The translations under genes and the position numbers were made by a program. Below are positions 54,462 through 64,000 of a stretch of DNA of 64,000 nucleotides, piece after piece. This DNA comes from Heterocephalus glaber (lineage: Eukaryota; Chordata; Mammalia; Rodentia; Bathyergidae): contig NW_004624734.1 in the NCBI RefSeq assembly GCF_000247695.1, forward strand, positions 35,027,674-35,091,673, in the 5' to 3' direction. Within the stretch, counting starts at the first letter, position 1. Every line of letters begins with the position of its first letter. The notes below the pieces were generated by a model. It saw only the letters and a list, made by a program, of their open reading frames with translations. It was not told the DNA's origin and searched no databases.

Positions 54462-54890
54462 AAGTTGAACATCCATAATCCAAAAATTCAAAATCTGAAA
54501 TAGTCCAAAACCTGAAACTTTGTGAGCACTAACATAATCCCGTAAGTGAAGAATTCCACACCTGACCTCATGCAATGGGCCACAGTCAAAACACAAGCAT
54601 ACTGAAAATATTGCATAAAATTACCTTTAAAGGTATATGAAATATAAATGAAGTTAATTCTTTTTTTTTTTTTTTGCTACCAGGGATCAAACTTGGGTCC
54701 TTGCACTTGCGCAGCAGGCAGTGAAACCACTGAGCTAAATCCCCGACCCGAAGTTAATTCTTATATTTGGGTCTCACTCACAAGACAGCTTGTTGAGTTT
54801 GTGTAAATATTCCAAAATCTGGAAAAAAAAAAAACTGAACTCTGAAACATTTCTGGTCTCAAGCATTTTGAACAAGATATATGTAATCTG
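54462..54890. mobile_element. Tigger-like DNA transposon (MITE), broken by an ID
   Basis: Left end 'caagttgaacatccataatc', 'caaaaattcaaaatctgaaa'. Right part 'aaatattccaaaatctggaa', 'tctgaaacatttctggtctc', 'aagcattttgaac'. The inner block 'cctttaaaggtatatgaaat' and 'gggtctcactcacaagacag' follow a known mammalian DNA transposon with 'ttgagcatcc-taatcc-aaaat' termini. Strand is not assigned because the ends are palindromic. Non-coding. Confidence 0.65.
54663..54749 (-). mobile_element. ID SINE, antisense, with exact 13-bp duplication
   Basis: A T tail, then 'gctaccagggatcaaacttg', 'ggtccttgcacttgcgcagc', 'gaaaccactgagctaaatcc', 'ccgaccc'. The flanks are identical: gaagttaattctt at 54650-54662 and 54750-54762. 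It lies inside a DNA-transposon fossil. Confidence 0.95.
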
Positions 54891-54989
54891 TATGGCATTT
54901 TACTTTTTCAGAATCCATTTTCACATATACCACTTTATTTTACTTTTCCAGAAGTCTGGGAAAGTGGTCATGGCAAGGATTAGGATTTC

Positions 54990-55130
54990 ACAGTTTGACA
55001 GATAAGCAGAAAGAGAAAGGATCAGAGAAATTCAGCAATCTGCCTAAGGTCTCACGGCAACCTGACCAGGTAATTATCAGAATCCCGGTCTCCTGACCAC
55101 GTGTGTTGATTATTCTAGCACAATATCTTT
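54990..55130 (-). repeat. MIR SINE, antisense
   Basis: 'gaaattcagcaatctgccta', 'aggtctcacggcaacctgac', 'ccggtctcctgaccacgtgt', 'attctagcacaatatc' follow the antisense MIR from core to head. Confidence 0.75.
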
Positions 55131-55929
55131 CAGAACAATCTGAGATCATAAAATGAGATCAATACAAGGCTTCAGTGATCCCCCCCAAAAATTTTCTGCC
55201 CATCTGTTAGCAGACTTCTACAGCCCATACCGATCTGTGTCCTGCAGCAATGTGAGACTTTGTAAATAGAAGCTATAAGTTAACACACAGCAATGGGATT
55301 CCAAAGTAGGTATCATATAGAAAGATCACATTTTCCAAGCCAAAGTGTTGGCTGTTATTGCAAGGCATGAAGTAAGGCATCATCAATATCAATTTTTTGC
55401 TACTTATTGTCCATTCCTGAGAAAGGAGGTACAGCCCAGCTGCTCTGCGGTGGAGCGCCCTAGCAGAATCTGTGGAGCTGGTCAGACTAAATAATACTTC
55501 ATCTGCCCCAAATCATTTGCTCCTCTCTCCCAGGTCCTCTTTTGGAAACCTGCAGAAGAGTTAACCATTGAATTTCCTTCAAATAAATTTCTGTCCAACT
55601 GTGCCAAGCCATGATGTAGATAGGGTGGGAATGTGAGCCTCAGCTAAGAATTCTGGCCAGTACGGGGACCTAGGCCTAGTTTCCAAATCCTCAAAGACAA
55701 AGATCAAGAGTGAGGATAGAGTGAGCTTTTTGCTTCATTCCACTTTGTATCCCACTGCAACAAGCATAATCATGCAAATATCACTTAGTCCAGAGTGGTT
55801 AAATTAAACTATCCTAAGTAGTTGTAAGATAGATAAAATGGAAAATATGATTATTCAAAATGATTCAGCTTCCCACAGATCAATAAGAAAAAGACAGACA
55901 GAGAGCCTTTGGGGGGACATTTAGACACA
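55131..55929. other. no gene or repeat recognised
   Basis: Ordinary sequence, AT-rich toward the right. No supported feature. Confidence 0.4.
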
Positions 55930-56285
55930 AGCCATAACATTTCCCAAAGCCCATCAGTGATAGAATAGATAAATAATTGCATATTTACCCAATTGAATAT
56001 TATATAACAATGAAAATGAACAAATTACAACTCTATGGATGGATCTTACCAGTGTAATGTTTAGCAAAAGAAGCCAGTGCTATAGGGTTTCAGTTTTAGA
56101 AAGTTCAAAAATAGACCAATATGGTTTGGGATAACCTATGCAGGAATAATAATCATGAGGAAGGCTCCTGGGGTGTTGGTCATGTCCTGTTTCTCGATCT
56201 GGGTGCTGGTTACATGAGTGGGTCCTGCTTAAGAACATTCTTCTAGCTGCATATTTGTGTTTCTGCGAGTAAAAAATATTTAAGG
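55930..56285 (+). repeat. Old L1 3' end (L1ME-like), sense
   Basis: 'tgatagaatagataaataat', 'acccaattgaatattatata', 'acaatgaaaatgaacaaatt', 'atggatggatcttaccagtg', 'agcaaaagaagccagtgcta', 'tgggtgctggttacatgagt' give the ordered end of ORF2 and 3' UTR of an old L1. Confidence 0.8.
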
Positions 56286-58959
56286 GGGCAGAAGGCACAT
56301 TTACCAGAATTCCTAATTCTGCTACTGTCACCCAAGATTTAGCTGGGGAAATGGAGAAGGAAAAAAAAATTTCTCCTTTCCTCCATTACCTCCTATTTCA
56401 CATCCTGTTTTGGTAGATTTTTCTCTTTTCCCTTCTCCTTTACTTCTTGACTTAGATCTTTGCTCTTTTGGGGGGGTCACAGGGAAGCTTTGGCACAGTG
56501 TTAGAAATCTGGGTCTGTGGAGGAAGCCCAGGTCATGCTGCACTGGAGAGAGGATTGGACCACAGGAACAAAAATTCTATAGTTTTTTTGGCATGGGACA
56601 ATGGTGCCAGTTACTGTCGCTAGCATTGGGCAGAGGCAAATTTATAGCTCAGGCAGATATCAGAAGCAGCAGCCATGTGGAGCATGAAGTTAAAGAAGGA
56701 CAAAGTTAGAGCCAGAGTAACTGGCAAGGAACCTATATTAATGGTTCAAGCAAGAAATGACATGAAAACAGTGCTTCATTCTCTCCATCTTATCTGAATA
56801 TAAGTGGTAACATAGTGGCAGATGCAAACATCAGGAAAGCATGAAGTTAAAGGTGACCAGGGTTGTGGAGAAGATGTAGCCAAGAGCTACAGAAGATCAG
56901 GTATCAGTAATTAATCATAGCTAAGTAAATCTGGTATTTACCATAGTAAGGATACCATCAGGACCCATTAAGAGCTTCAAGGAATTTAGTTTCCTCTGTG
57001 ATTGCTAAAGCTAACTTTGATAATTTAAAAATCACATTTTGTTTTTCCAGAAGAATTTATTCTTTATTCCTTAAGCAAACATTGGTTTATTTCCTCCTTT
57101 CTGGGCAGAGATTCTTGGAGTTTAACTGCTCTGGCTGAAACAACCCTTTTTGTGCTTCAAAGTCTCAGCAGCCTGCTTGTAGGAAGAGAGTATTTTAGTC
57201 TCTTGCAGCTGCAAAGACAGGCAAATCAAAGGTAAAGAAAAGACTGCCACCCCACCCCCTAGGCTTGGAACCATTGGAAACCAGAGCTAAAATTTATAAA
57301 TAGAGGCAGAACCAGGGACAGCATGCTAAGAAAAATCGCTCAGTGCCACAGCCATTGGACATCCATTTTTGGATAACCCCAGTCAACAAATCCCATCAAG
57401 GTCAAAAGCCAAGGAGCTTGAAGGTGTGGTAGAATGCAATGGCCATTGTGTACAACTGCAGCCAATATGGCTCCTGAAGCCTGGGAGACTGGGAATCTAG
57501 GGAACCTCTGGGAGAAAAGAGTTAAAGAAAGACAGACCAGGGTGGGGAATGAGGGGGTCCCTGAACTGATTATGAAAAGTTGTGGCCCACATCCCTGCTT
57601 CCTCTAAGAAGGGCTCCTGGACCCCTGCAGTAGGGGAGGTGGTTCACTGGAGGCTGAGCAGATCCCTGGGTGGAAGATGATGAAATTACCAGGTACTAAG
57701 TCCTGCCCTAGAATGGGGACAGCATCTTAGTCATATATTACTGTACACAGCTAAAGACAGACCCTTCCTCTGGCTTCTGGTTTTTGTACCTGTTCCTGTT
57801 TGGCACCAAAGCCATGTTTAAGTAGGACTAGAGGAAAGGTCCTGCCTTGCTCGCCAGCATCCTCAGCCTGAAGTGAGGGCAGGCGAGAGAGGGAGATTTC
57901 ACTCAGTCATCCAGAAGAGTCTGCTGTGTGGAGCAAGCATGATCCCAGGGATCTCATCACAGTCAGGATTTGACTGCTCAGCACTCAGATGCCCTAAGTG
58001 GCCATCCCTCCCTGTGGGCAGAGCTCCTACTGTGTGTGAGGCACTGGAATGTCTCCAAGGCACAAAAATGATAAAGAGCCTCTTGTGCTTCTAGCTTTCC
58101 AGATCTAGCAGGGCAGACAAATGGACACATCAAAACTCAGTTCTAACCTGATGGATAAAAACTGCAATAGAGCTGTATCCGAAAGTACTATGGAAATACA
58201 AAAGAGCCTGTCTTAGGTCTAATGGGGGGCAAGGCTGAGCAGGCTAGCAAGGAGTCTCTCATGCACTCTCTCTTGAATTAATAAATTGGTTAACTTTCGA
58301 GTAAGAAGTACCATCTGAACTGGATCTTTAAGTATATGCAGCAGTTCTCTAGCACAGAAGGGGAGCGACAACCATGCAAAGAGAGTGCTTTCCAAATGGA
58401 CCAGCCATGTGTTCAGAGACCCCTGCTGTCAGTCAGGGCACTGAATATGTTTGGTGCACCTTCTTGGGATGTTAATGGTACTTAATATTTGGATAAAATA
58501 AGCAATGTAAGCAGTAATTAAAGGCATTTTTTAAAATTAAAATAAGTATTAATGTAACAGAAGGCAAAATTGGCTGGAAGGCTTAATCAAGGATTAGCTC
58601 TAATATTGTGCATATGGGGTCCTGCTTTCTGCCACAGACCCAGACGTCAAGGTCTTGGTCTGTCTCTTCCATCATTCAGGGTGCTCTCAAGGAAGGCAGA
58701 GGAGCCTGGTTTATAGGAATCAGGATGTCTGGTGAGGCTGGCTGGCAGATGGGGACTGGCAGCCAGGGCCATTCAGCATTGAGCTTCACAGAACACGCCA
58801 GTGCTCTGGAGCTGAACAGTGTAGGTGATAGAGAGCCCCTGGCAGTCTGCCTAGATGAAGAGCTGTGCTGCTTAAACTGCACCTTGTCCTCACTACGTAG
58901 CCTTGCAATCTGGGTAACACAACTGAGGCACAGGGCTGACCTAGCCATTTCCCTGCCGA
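56286..58959. other. 2.7 kb with no gene or repeat recognised
   Basis: Short blocks 'agcatgaagttaaag' occur twice (about 56682 and 56839), which hints at a decayed duplication. The 144-codon plus frame at 58608-59042 overlaps a 97-codon minus frame, ends in L2 sequence and shows no domain. No RNA gene seen. Confidence 0.4.
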
Positions 58960-59335
58960 GACATTCCATGGCTCCTCACGGCCACCGAATGAAGTCCAAA
59001 CTGTGTGAACTACAAACCCTGTGCTTGAGGAACAGATTATGAGACAAGGCTAGAGGTGAGGAAATGGGTAACGACGCTGGGGAGCCCCCAGAGGGCACTG
59101 CCATGTGGGTAGAGAGAAACAGATGGCATTTAAAGTCCTCCTTGTTCTCTAACTTTCCACCTCTCACACACACTTTCCTACATTTCAATCAGGCTGAATG
59201 ACTCACCACTCCTCATGCCTCCCTGCAAATATTCCTTGTGCTCATTCTCTCTCTTCCACCCGGAATGTCCTCCCCTGCCCCTGTCCCCTGATGTGGAAAA
59301 GGGTTCCTGTCCTCCAGGGTCCAGCTCATGTAATC
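58960..59335 (+). repeat. L2 relic, sense
   Basis: 'ccatggctcctcacggccac', 'cgaatgaagtccaaactgtg', then 'tttcctacatttcaatcagg', 'actcaccactcctcatgcct', 'ttccacccggaatgtcctcc', 'cctccagggtccagctcatg' follow the sense L2 3' region, with a low-similarity break in the middle. Confidence 0.65.
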
Positions 59336-59354
59336 TTGGAGTCCTTACACTCAG

Positions 59355-59525
59355 CTAACACTGTGCACTGGGTGTTCTGCAAAGTCTCTACTCTCTCTTC
59401 CCTGAGAGGTGAGGAGAAGCATTTCCATTTTGCAGAGTAGGGAATTGAGCATCAGAGAAATCAGGTAACTCAATGCCACTTAGCTTGCAAGTGACAGAAA
59501 CAGAATTTGATTACTGACCTATCAT
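59355..59525 (-). repeat. MIR SINE, antisense
   Basis: 'catttccattttgcagagta', 'gggaattgagcatcagagaa', 'atcaggtaactcaatgccac', 'ttagcttgcaagtgacagaa', 'acagaatttgattactgacc' give the MIR core in antisense order. Confidence 0.8.
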
Positions 59526-59689
59526 GTATTCTTTCTATAAAACCCAATACCACCTCTTCCTTCTGCTGATTTTCTCCATAACCAAGCCTAGGAATAGATT
59601 GAATTCCTCCCATATTTCCTCCCTATATGCTGGCATCTCCCTGGGTGAATAGTATTGGTACTGTTGAGTGTGATGCAGAAGATGTGTAT

Positions 59690-59880
59690 GGATGGACACC
59701 TTCACCTTGGAGAGCAACACTGGTTCCATACTCAGGCTTCATCCCTGATGGCTGTGTGGCTTCGGGCCAGACACTTCATAAATCCAATTCCCAGTTCTGG
59801 GGACTCTTGGGAAACTAAATGGAATACAGCAAACATGAAGCTTGGTAAATGACTAGGTGCTTAATTATAGGCCTTCCTCC
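59690..59880 (+). repeat. MIR SINE, sense, diverged
   Basis: 'aacactggttccatactcag', 'gctgtgtggcttcgggccag', 'acacttcataaatccaattc', 'tggaatacagcaaacatgaa', 'gcttggtaaatgactaggtg' resemble a sense MIR from head to tail. Confidence 0.5.
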
Positions 59881-60023
59881 CTTACACATAAAAGTTGTTC
59901 AATACATGTTTTCAAGACTGAAGAAACAAAATCCTATGATATTGTTTGTAATTTCATTTACATAAAGCTTTGAAGACCTGGAAATCCTGTGTTTGAGATC
60001 AACCATCCCCCTCAACACACAGA

Positions 60024-60049
60024 AACACACACACACACACACACACACC
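60024..60049 (+). repeat. (AC)n microsatellite, short
   Basis: About 13 AC units, flanked by two 'cctcaaca' blocks. Confidence 0.95.
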
Positions 60050-60331
60050 CCTCAACATAGCACACCATGTATTTTCAAGTGAATTGAAACTAATTTCTAC
60101 TGGAGCATTTCAAGATAGTGGTTCTTTTTGAGGGGATTCTGGGGTGGGAGAGGGTAGTACATGTCATATGAGCTAAGTGATCATGTGTCTCAGGAGCCTC
60201 TCAGACCTTCTCATCCTGGAGCCCAGGTTCTGAGCTGAGTGGACTTTGCTCTGTGTCCATGGGGGTTCCTCTGCCTCAAGACTGGGATCTATACTTCAAA
60301 AGAGCTGCAGAAATTATACCTAGATACCTGT

Positions 60332-60800
60332 TATGGTTTGGATTTTAAATGTCACCCAAAGGCCATCCATTGAAAGCTCAGTTACCAGCCTGTGGCACTA
60401 TCAGGAGATGGTAGAAGTTCTAAGAGGTAGGACCCAACGGAAGGAAGTTAGGTCATTGGTGGTATACTCTTATAGGGGATACTGGAACCCCAGCTCCTTT
60501 CTCCTCTCCTCTCCTCCCATCCAGGCACCCCTCCTCCTCCTCCTCCTCCTCCTCCTCCTCCTCTTCTTCTTTCTCTTCTTCTTCCTCTCTCTCTCTCTCC
60601 CCCTCTCCCTTCTTTCTGCCTGCCATGAGGTGAACAGGCCTTGTCTGCCATGATGTTCTATTCCACCATGGGCCTAATACAACAGGCCAAACAACTATGG
60701 ACTGAAACCTCTGAAACCATGAGCCAAAACAAATCCCTCCTCCATATACATTGATTATTTCTGGTATTTTGTCACATTAATAGAAATCTGACTAAAACAA
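60332..60800 (+). mobile_element. MaLR-type LTR, sense, with pyrimidine repeat
   Basis: 'ttatggtttggattttaaat', 'gaaagctcagttaccagcct', 'gtggcactatcaggagatgg', 'gaccc-a-ggaaggaagttag', 'ctgccatgatgttctattcc', 'atggactgaaacctctgaaa', 'ccatgagccaaaacaaatcc', 'ttctggtattttgtcacatt', 'aatagaaatctgactaaaac'. Complete sense MaLR layout. A (TCC)n/(CT)n tract at 60530-60612 has expanded in the middle. Confidence 0.88.
60530..60612 (+). repeat. (TCC)n and (CT)n pyrimidine tract
   Basis: About ten TCC units followed by TTC and CT units, inside the MaLR LTR. The long leucine and serine or proline runs seen in open frames over this stretch are artefacts of the repeat. Confidence 0.95.
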
Positions 60801-60869
60801 TGTCCTTCAACTTGATTCCTCCTTCCCATCATCCCTGGGCAAATCACAAATCCTGTAGATTCTACCCTC

Positions 60870-61500
60870 CCCTCCTCTCCCCTCACTGCCATCTTCAGTT
60901 AGGGCCTCTACCATTTCCCTGCCTCCTACCCCAGCCCCACTACCCTGCAAGCCATTTTCTACACTGCACCCTGGGTGGTGATTCTCAAATGCAAAACTCA
61001 TCAGATCTTTTCCTGCTTAAAACCTTGCAATCTTAACAACAAATATGTATGGAGCATCTACTAGGTACCAGTTACCAATCTAGCAAGAGCAACACAGCAG
61101 TGAGTGAAATAGAGACTGTCCTTATGATGACCAAATTCTTCAAGCTGCCTGCCAGGCCCCCCAAAATTCCTTCCCCTTTCCACCTTTGGTTCCCCTGTAA
61201 TTCTCTGGTCTAGCCACATTGAGCCTTGTTTCTTACTGACAGCTTGCTCTTTCTGACCTCCATCTTCGCCTATGCCCTTTCTCTTGCCTGGAGCATCCTT
61301 TCCGTATGCTATTGGATACCAGCTCCTATTCATCCTCCTGGTCTCAGCCTTAAGGTCACCTCCTCCACAGAGCCTTCCCTGGAGTCCAAAGGCCCTGGGA
61401 ACCCTGCCAAGTGCATCTATAGTACCTTGTGCTTCCTGAATCCCTTCTGAAGGCAAAGACAATGTTTTATATTTATTTCATATAGTTATGATCTTGAGAG
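60870..61500 (+). repeat. L2 relic, sense, with a short reversed L2 piece inside
   Basis: Sense blocks: 'cagatcttttcctgcttaaa', 'accttgcaatc', later 'ggttcccctgtaattctctg', 'gtctagccacattgagcctt', 'tttctcttgcctggagcatc', 'ctttccgtatgctattggat', 'cttaaggtcacctcctccac', 'agagccttccctgg'. Between them, at about 61030-61130, 'gtatggagcatctactaggt', 'accagttaccaatctagcaa' is the antisense L2 or MIR-type lead, so a second old element lies inside. Confidence 0.7.
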
Positions 61501-62789
61501 TGTAGCCCTGTACCAAGGGTTCTCTTCTGCTTGTTGGTTAAGGAATAGTTGAAGCAGCCAGTCCAGTTTGCATGTGCTGAGTCCTCCCCAGGCATAAGCA
61601 CCTTGGGCAGCCCCTCCAGGGTATCTGCAGTTTCTGTAGGGCCAATGGGATAAGGAAGGGAGCAGAGAGGCTAAAAATAGGTGCTTGCCTATGGTCAGCC
61701 TCCCTTCTGATTCTCCCTTTCTACCTAGCCCCCCTCCAAGCATAATGCGAATCCCAATTCAGTATGATTCTAACTCATGAGCTCCTGGTTCAATTCTGCA
61801 TCTGGAAGACGGAAATGGAGTTTTCCTCTCTTGCCAGGCCATTTTGCTGTCCTTGGGGCCCAGCTTCTTATAACTTTCCCCAAGAATTTGTGTTAATGGG
61901 GAAAGTCTGGTAAACCCAGCCAGGAAAGATGTTGGGTTCTCTGGACCTCAAGATGTGCCCCAAGGGACAAAAGGGAAGGAGAGAATGTGGAGGTAGCCCT
62001 GAGTCCTGTCAGAGAAGCCAATGTCCTTCAGTCTTTCATCCTGGTAAGCATTTTTCAGGTCTGCTGGGTTTTGGCACCTATCAACAAGGCTATTTTAAAG
62101 TACATAAAATCTGAAAATAAACGGAGTCAGACTGTGGGAGAGGAAGTCTGGTTTGGCAAGGACTGCTTCTCCTGTAAGGGCACTGCACTGAGAGGGAGCT
62201 GCAGAACCGTAGGGTTGGAGAGGAAAGGGGAGTCACACCCACACCCTCAGGCTGAAGGACACACTGCACCACCCAGGGGCCTTCTCCTGCTTCTTCCTGG
62301 AACCTGAAGGGCAGAGTGCAGGGAGAGAAGCAGGAGGAAGCACCCCTACAGGAGAAGGGTGCAAGTTCCTGACTTGCTCATCAGCCAGCCCTGCACCATC
62401 CAAGGGCCCCACCTATACTTGAAGGCTCTCGGTGGCCTCTCCCTGACTCTGGTGGCTTCTGCTTGACCCAAGTGGCCAAATCTTGTAGCAGAGAGCCCCT
62501 GGCCTTCAGCTTTATTCTCAGCTATTCTGTGCCACATTCTGTCCCGCCTACTTACACAGCATGGCCTCACTTGTTTCTGCTCAGGCCAAGACCTAACCTG
62601 ACCTCTGACCTCCTGCCCTGTATCTGACTCTACTCCTGTCCAGTGTATTTGATACTTGATACTGCTCATCTGGCCCTGGCTTTTGTTCCCCTCACTGAAG
62701 ATCATTCACACTATGTCCCAAACTATATTCTTTAAAATGCCAGAAATTCACTGAGGATCCTAGAAAGAGTAGGCAACTGGGTCAGTCTC
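61501..62789. other. no gene recognised, unique sequence
   Basis: About 1.3 kb. Open frames up to 119 codons (62346-62705 minus) overlap frames on the other strand and show no domain. Confidence 0.4.
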
Positions 62790-62995
62790 TCTGAGTGCAA
62801 ACCCAGCTTTGCTGTGACCTAGATTACCATGGTGAGTCAGTGAATCTCCCTAGGCCTTGGTGTCTTCATTTATAAAATGGAATTGTAAGAGCACAGCCTT
62901 CTTAAGGTTAAGTGAAAGAATTTGCTCAGCTGACTTACTTAGCAAAGCACGTGACTCATAGTAAGCACTCAACAAATAAATTATTCATTGAGTAG
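62790..62995 (+). repeat. MIR SINE, sense, nearly complete
   Basis: 'gagtgcaaacccagctttgc', 'tgtgacctagattaccatgg', 'gtgaatctccctaggccttg', 'gtgtcttcatttataaaatg', 'gaattgtaagagcacagcct', 'agcacgtgactcatagtaag', 'cactcaacaaataaa'. The tail block is well kept. Confidence 0.85.
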
Positions 62996-64000
62996 ATAAA
63001 ATAAAAAGTTCATCCCCCAAGTCCCTAATGTCATTCACAAGTGAGAAATGGATGCTTGCCACCAGTGCCCCCCAAATATGCAATAAAAATAGTTAAGATC
63101 AAGGTGCCTTTCTCTGTTCTGAACAACTAGGCTCAGAAAAGAGAATTAGGGCTCCTGGGAAGGTCTGTGGATCCATGGGCCAGGGTCCAAGGGCAGGGTC
63201 CAAGTCCTTGTCTTTTCCGGGTAGCCCAGAGCAGGAGAGAATACGGGATGAACCACAGTTCATGCTCTGCAGAGCATTGTAGCTTCAAAGGCTACACAAG
63301 GGCTGGAAGCCAATCACTACTGAGCAGCTGAGAAAGCCAGCAGGACGCTACGCAAATGGTGGTCCTCAGGTGTCCTGTGCAGCAGGTGCTGGCAAGGGAG
63401 GCAGAAGGAGCAGGTAGTACCTGCCAGGGTAAAGCAGGCCCGGGTACTATTCTCTCCCCTTTTGTTGAAGTTCAGCTTGTTTCCAGGGCAGCAAATGCGT
63501 GTTTTGCTGGTTATGGCCTTCCAGCCCTTTTGTGAGGCTTCTGCCTCCCTGTGGACTTCCCAACTCAGCTGTGATGGAAATGTTTGGACCGTGAGCCTCC
63601 TGAGAGGACCGGCCCACTCACAACAGGGAGCACAGTCATTAGTGTCATCTCATTAAACCAGAAACTGCTGCTGACTCAGGCTGCAGCTTGGAAGGCGCTG
63701 CACCCCCTTCCCTAGAGCTCCATGGGGAAAACATAGAGATGGGTGAGACAGGAAAAGGCAGCTCCTGACAGGCACCAGGCTACGGGCAAGTAGGGTATGG
63801 AGAGGAATCTGGCTTAAACGTTTGCCCGCTTTCACACACACCAAATCCAGGGGCTTAAACAAGATGGAAGCTACTTCTTCCACACCCACCAGCCTGGGGG
63901 ATGTGGAGACCCACAGCGTCAGGGACCCAGCCTTCTCCCCTCACGTTGCTCCACTTTCCTTGACTGCTGCACTCACCCTGGCAGTCAAGGAGAGAGTCCC
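62996..64000. other. no gene recognised, unique sequence
   Basis: Ordinary sequence to the window end. It holds an AP-1 core with a partial MARE (tgctgactcaggc, 63669-63681) and a short hairpin at 63958-63990. Short open frames have no domain. Confidence 0.4.
63958..63990. repeat. Perfect 10-bp inverted repeat (hairpin)
   Basis: ccttgactgc at 63958-63967 and gcagtcaagg at 63981-63990, with a 13-base loop. Too short for a microRNA precursor as it stands. Could be chance. Confidence 0.9.

Noticed and set aside
58608..59042. 144-codon open frame on the plus strand
   Set aside because: A 97-codon frame on the other strand covers the same bases, the end is L2, and there is no domain.
60333..60653. 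Leucine-rich frame with a possible membrane segment
   Set aside because: The leucine run translates the TCC/TTC/CT tract inside a MaLR LTR.

Overview
The window is mammalian nuclear DNA, almost certainly from a rodent of the squirrel branch. It carries ID-type SINEs (tRNA-like, with an opening like 'ggggatttagctcagtgg' and a close like 'gttcgatccccagta'), B1 monomers with the rodent internal duplication, ID/B1 composite (B4-like) SINEs, and L1 3' ends with a long polypurine tract. These sit on the usual mammalian background of MIR, L2, MLT1-type LTRs, hAT-Charlie and Tigger fossils. The species call is inference from repeat type.

I found no protein-coding gene, tRNA, rRNA, CRISPR array or bacterial or viral operon that I can support. 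No open frame exceeds about 185 codons. The longest ones either read through repeats (for example antisense to an L1 3' UTR at 9.0-9.6 kb) or match no family I recognise. The window reads as intergenic or deep-intronic sequence. Its legible content is a layered record of retrotransposition, plus a few repeat-free stretches that could be regulatory.

Layout. 0-3 kb: microsatellite, MIR and a long antisense L2 relic. 5.4-7.1 kb: hAT fossil, ID, B1 and a Tigger-type transposase remnant. 8.4-9.6 kb: one L1 insertion with an inverted 5' part and a duplicated 3' UTR. 10-12.4 kb: an L2 broken by an MLT1 LTR, then an old L1 ORF2 broken by a B1. 14-20 kb: L2, MaLR LTRs, MIRs, hAT fossils and an ID with a long purine tail. 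21.9-27.7 kb: ID, a MIR split by an L1, a B4 split by a B1, L2, and a MaLR LTR. 28-34.5 kb: mostly free of recognisable repeats, with several enhancer-like stretches. 34.6-44.9 kb: L2, L1 ends, MaLR LTRs, ID, B4, MIRs, an MLT1 broken by an L1 end, and a GATA microsatellite. 45-49.5 kb: largely unique. 49507-49606: a 100-N assembly gap. 49.6-56.3 kb: possible LTR edge, DNA-transposon fossils, ID insertions, L2 and L1 tails. 56.3-64 kb: unique sequence with L2, MIR and one MaLR LTR.

The strongest results are structural. Several young insertions show matching target-site duplications, including a 15-bp exact pair around a B1, a 13-bp exact pair around an ID, a 22-24 bp pair around another ID, and a 13-bp pair with one CpG-type change around the inverted L1. 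I did not find an undescribed biological system. Boundaries of old repeats are approximate, and family names come from recognition rather than alignment.
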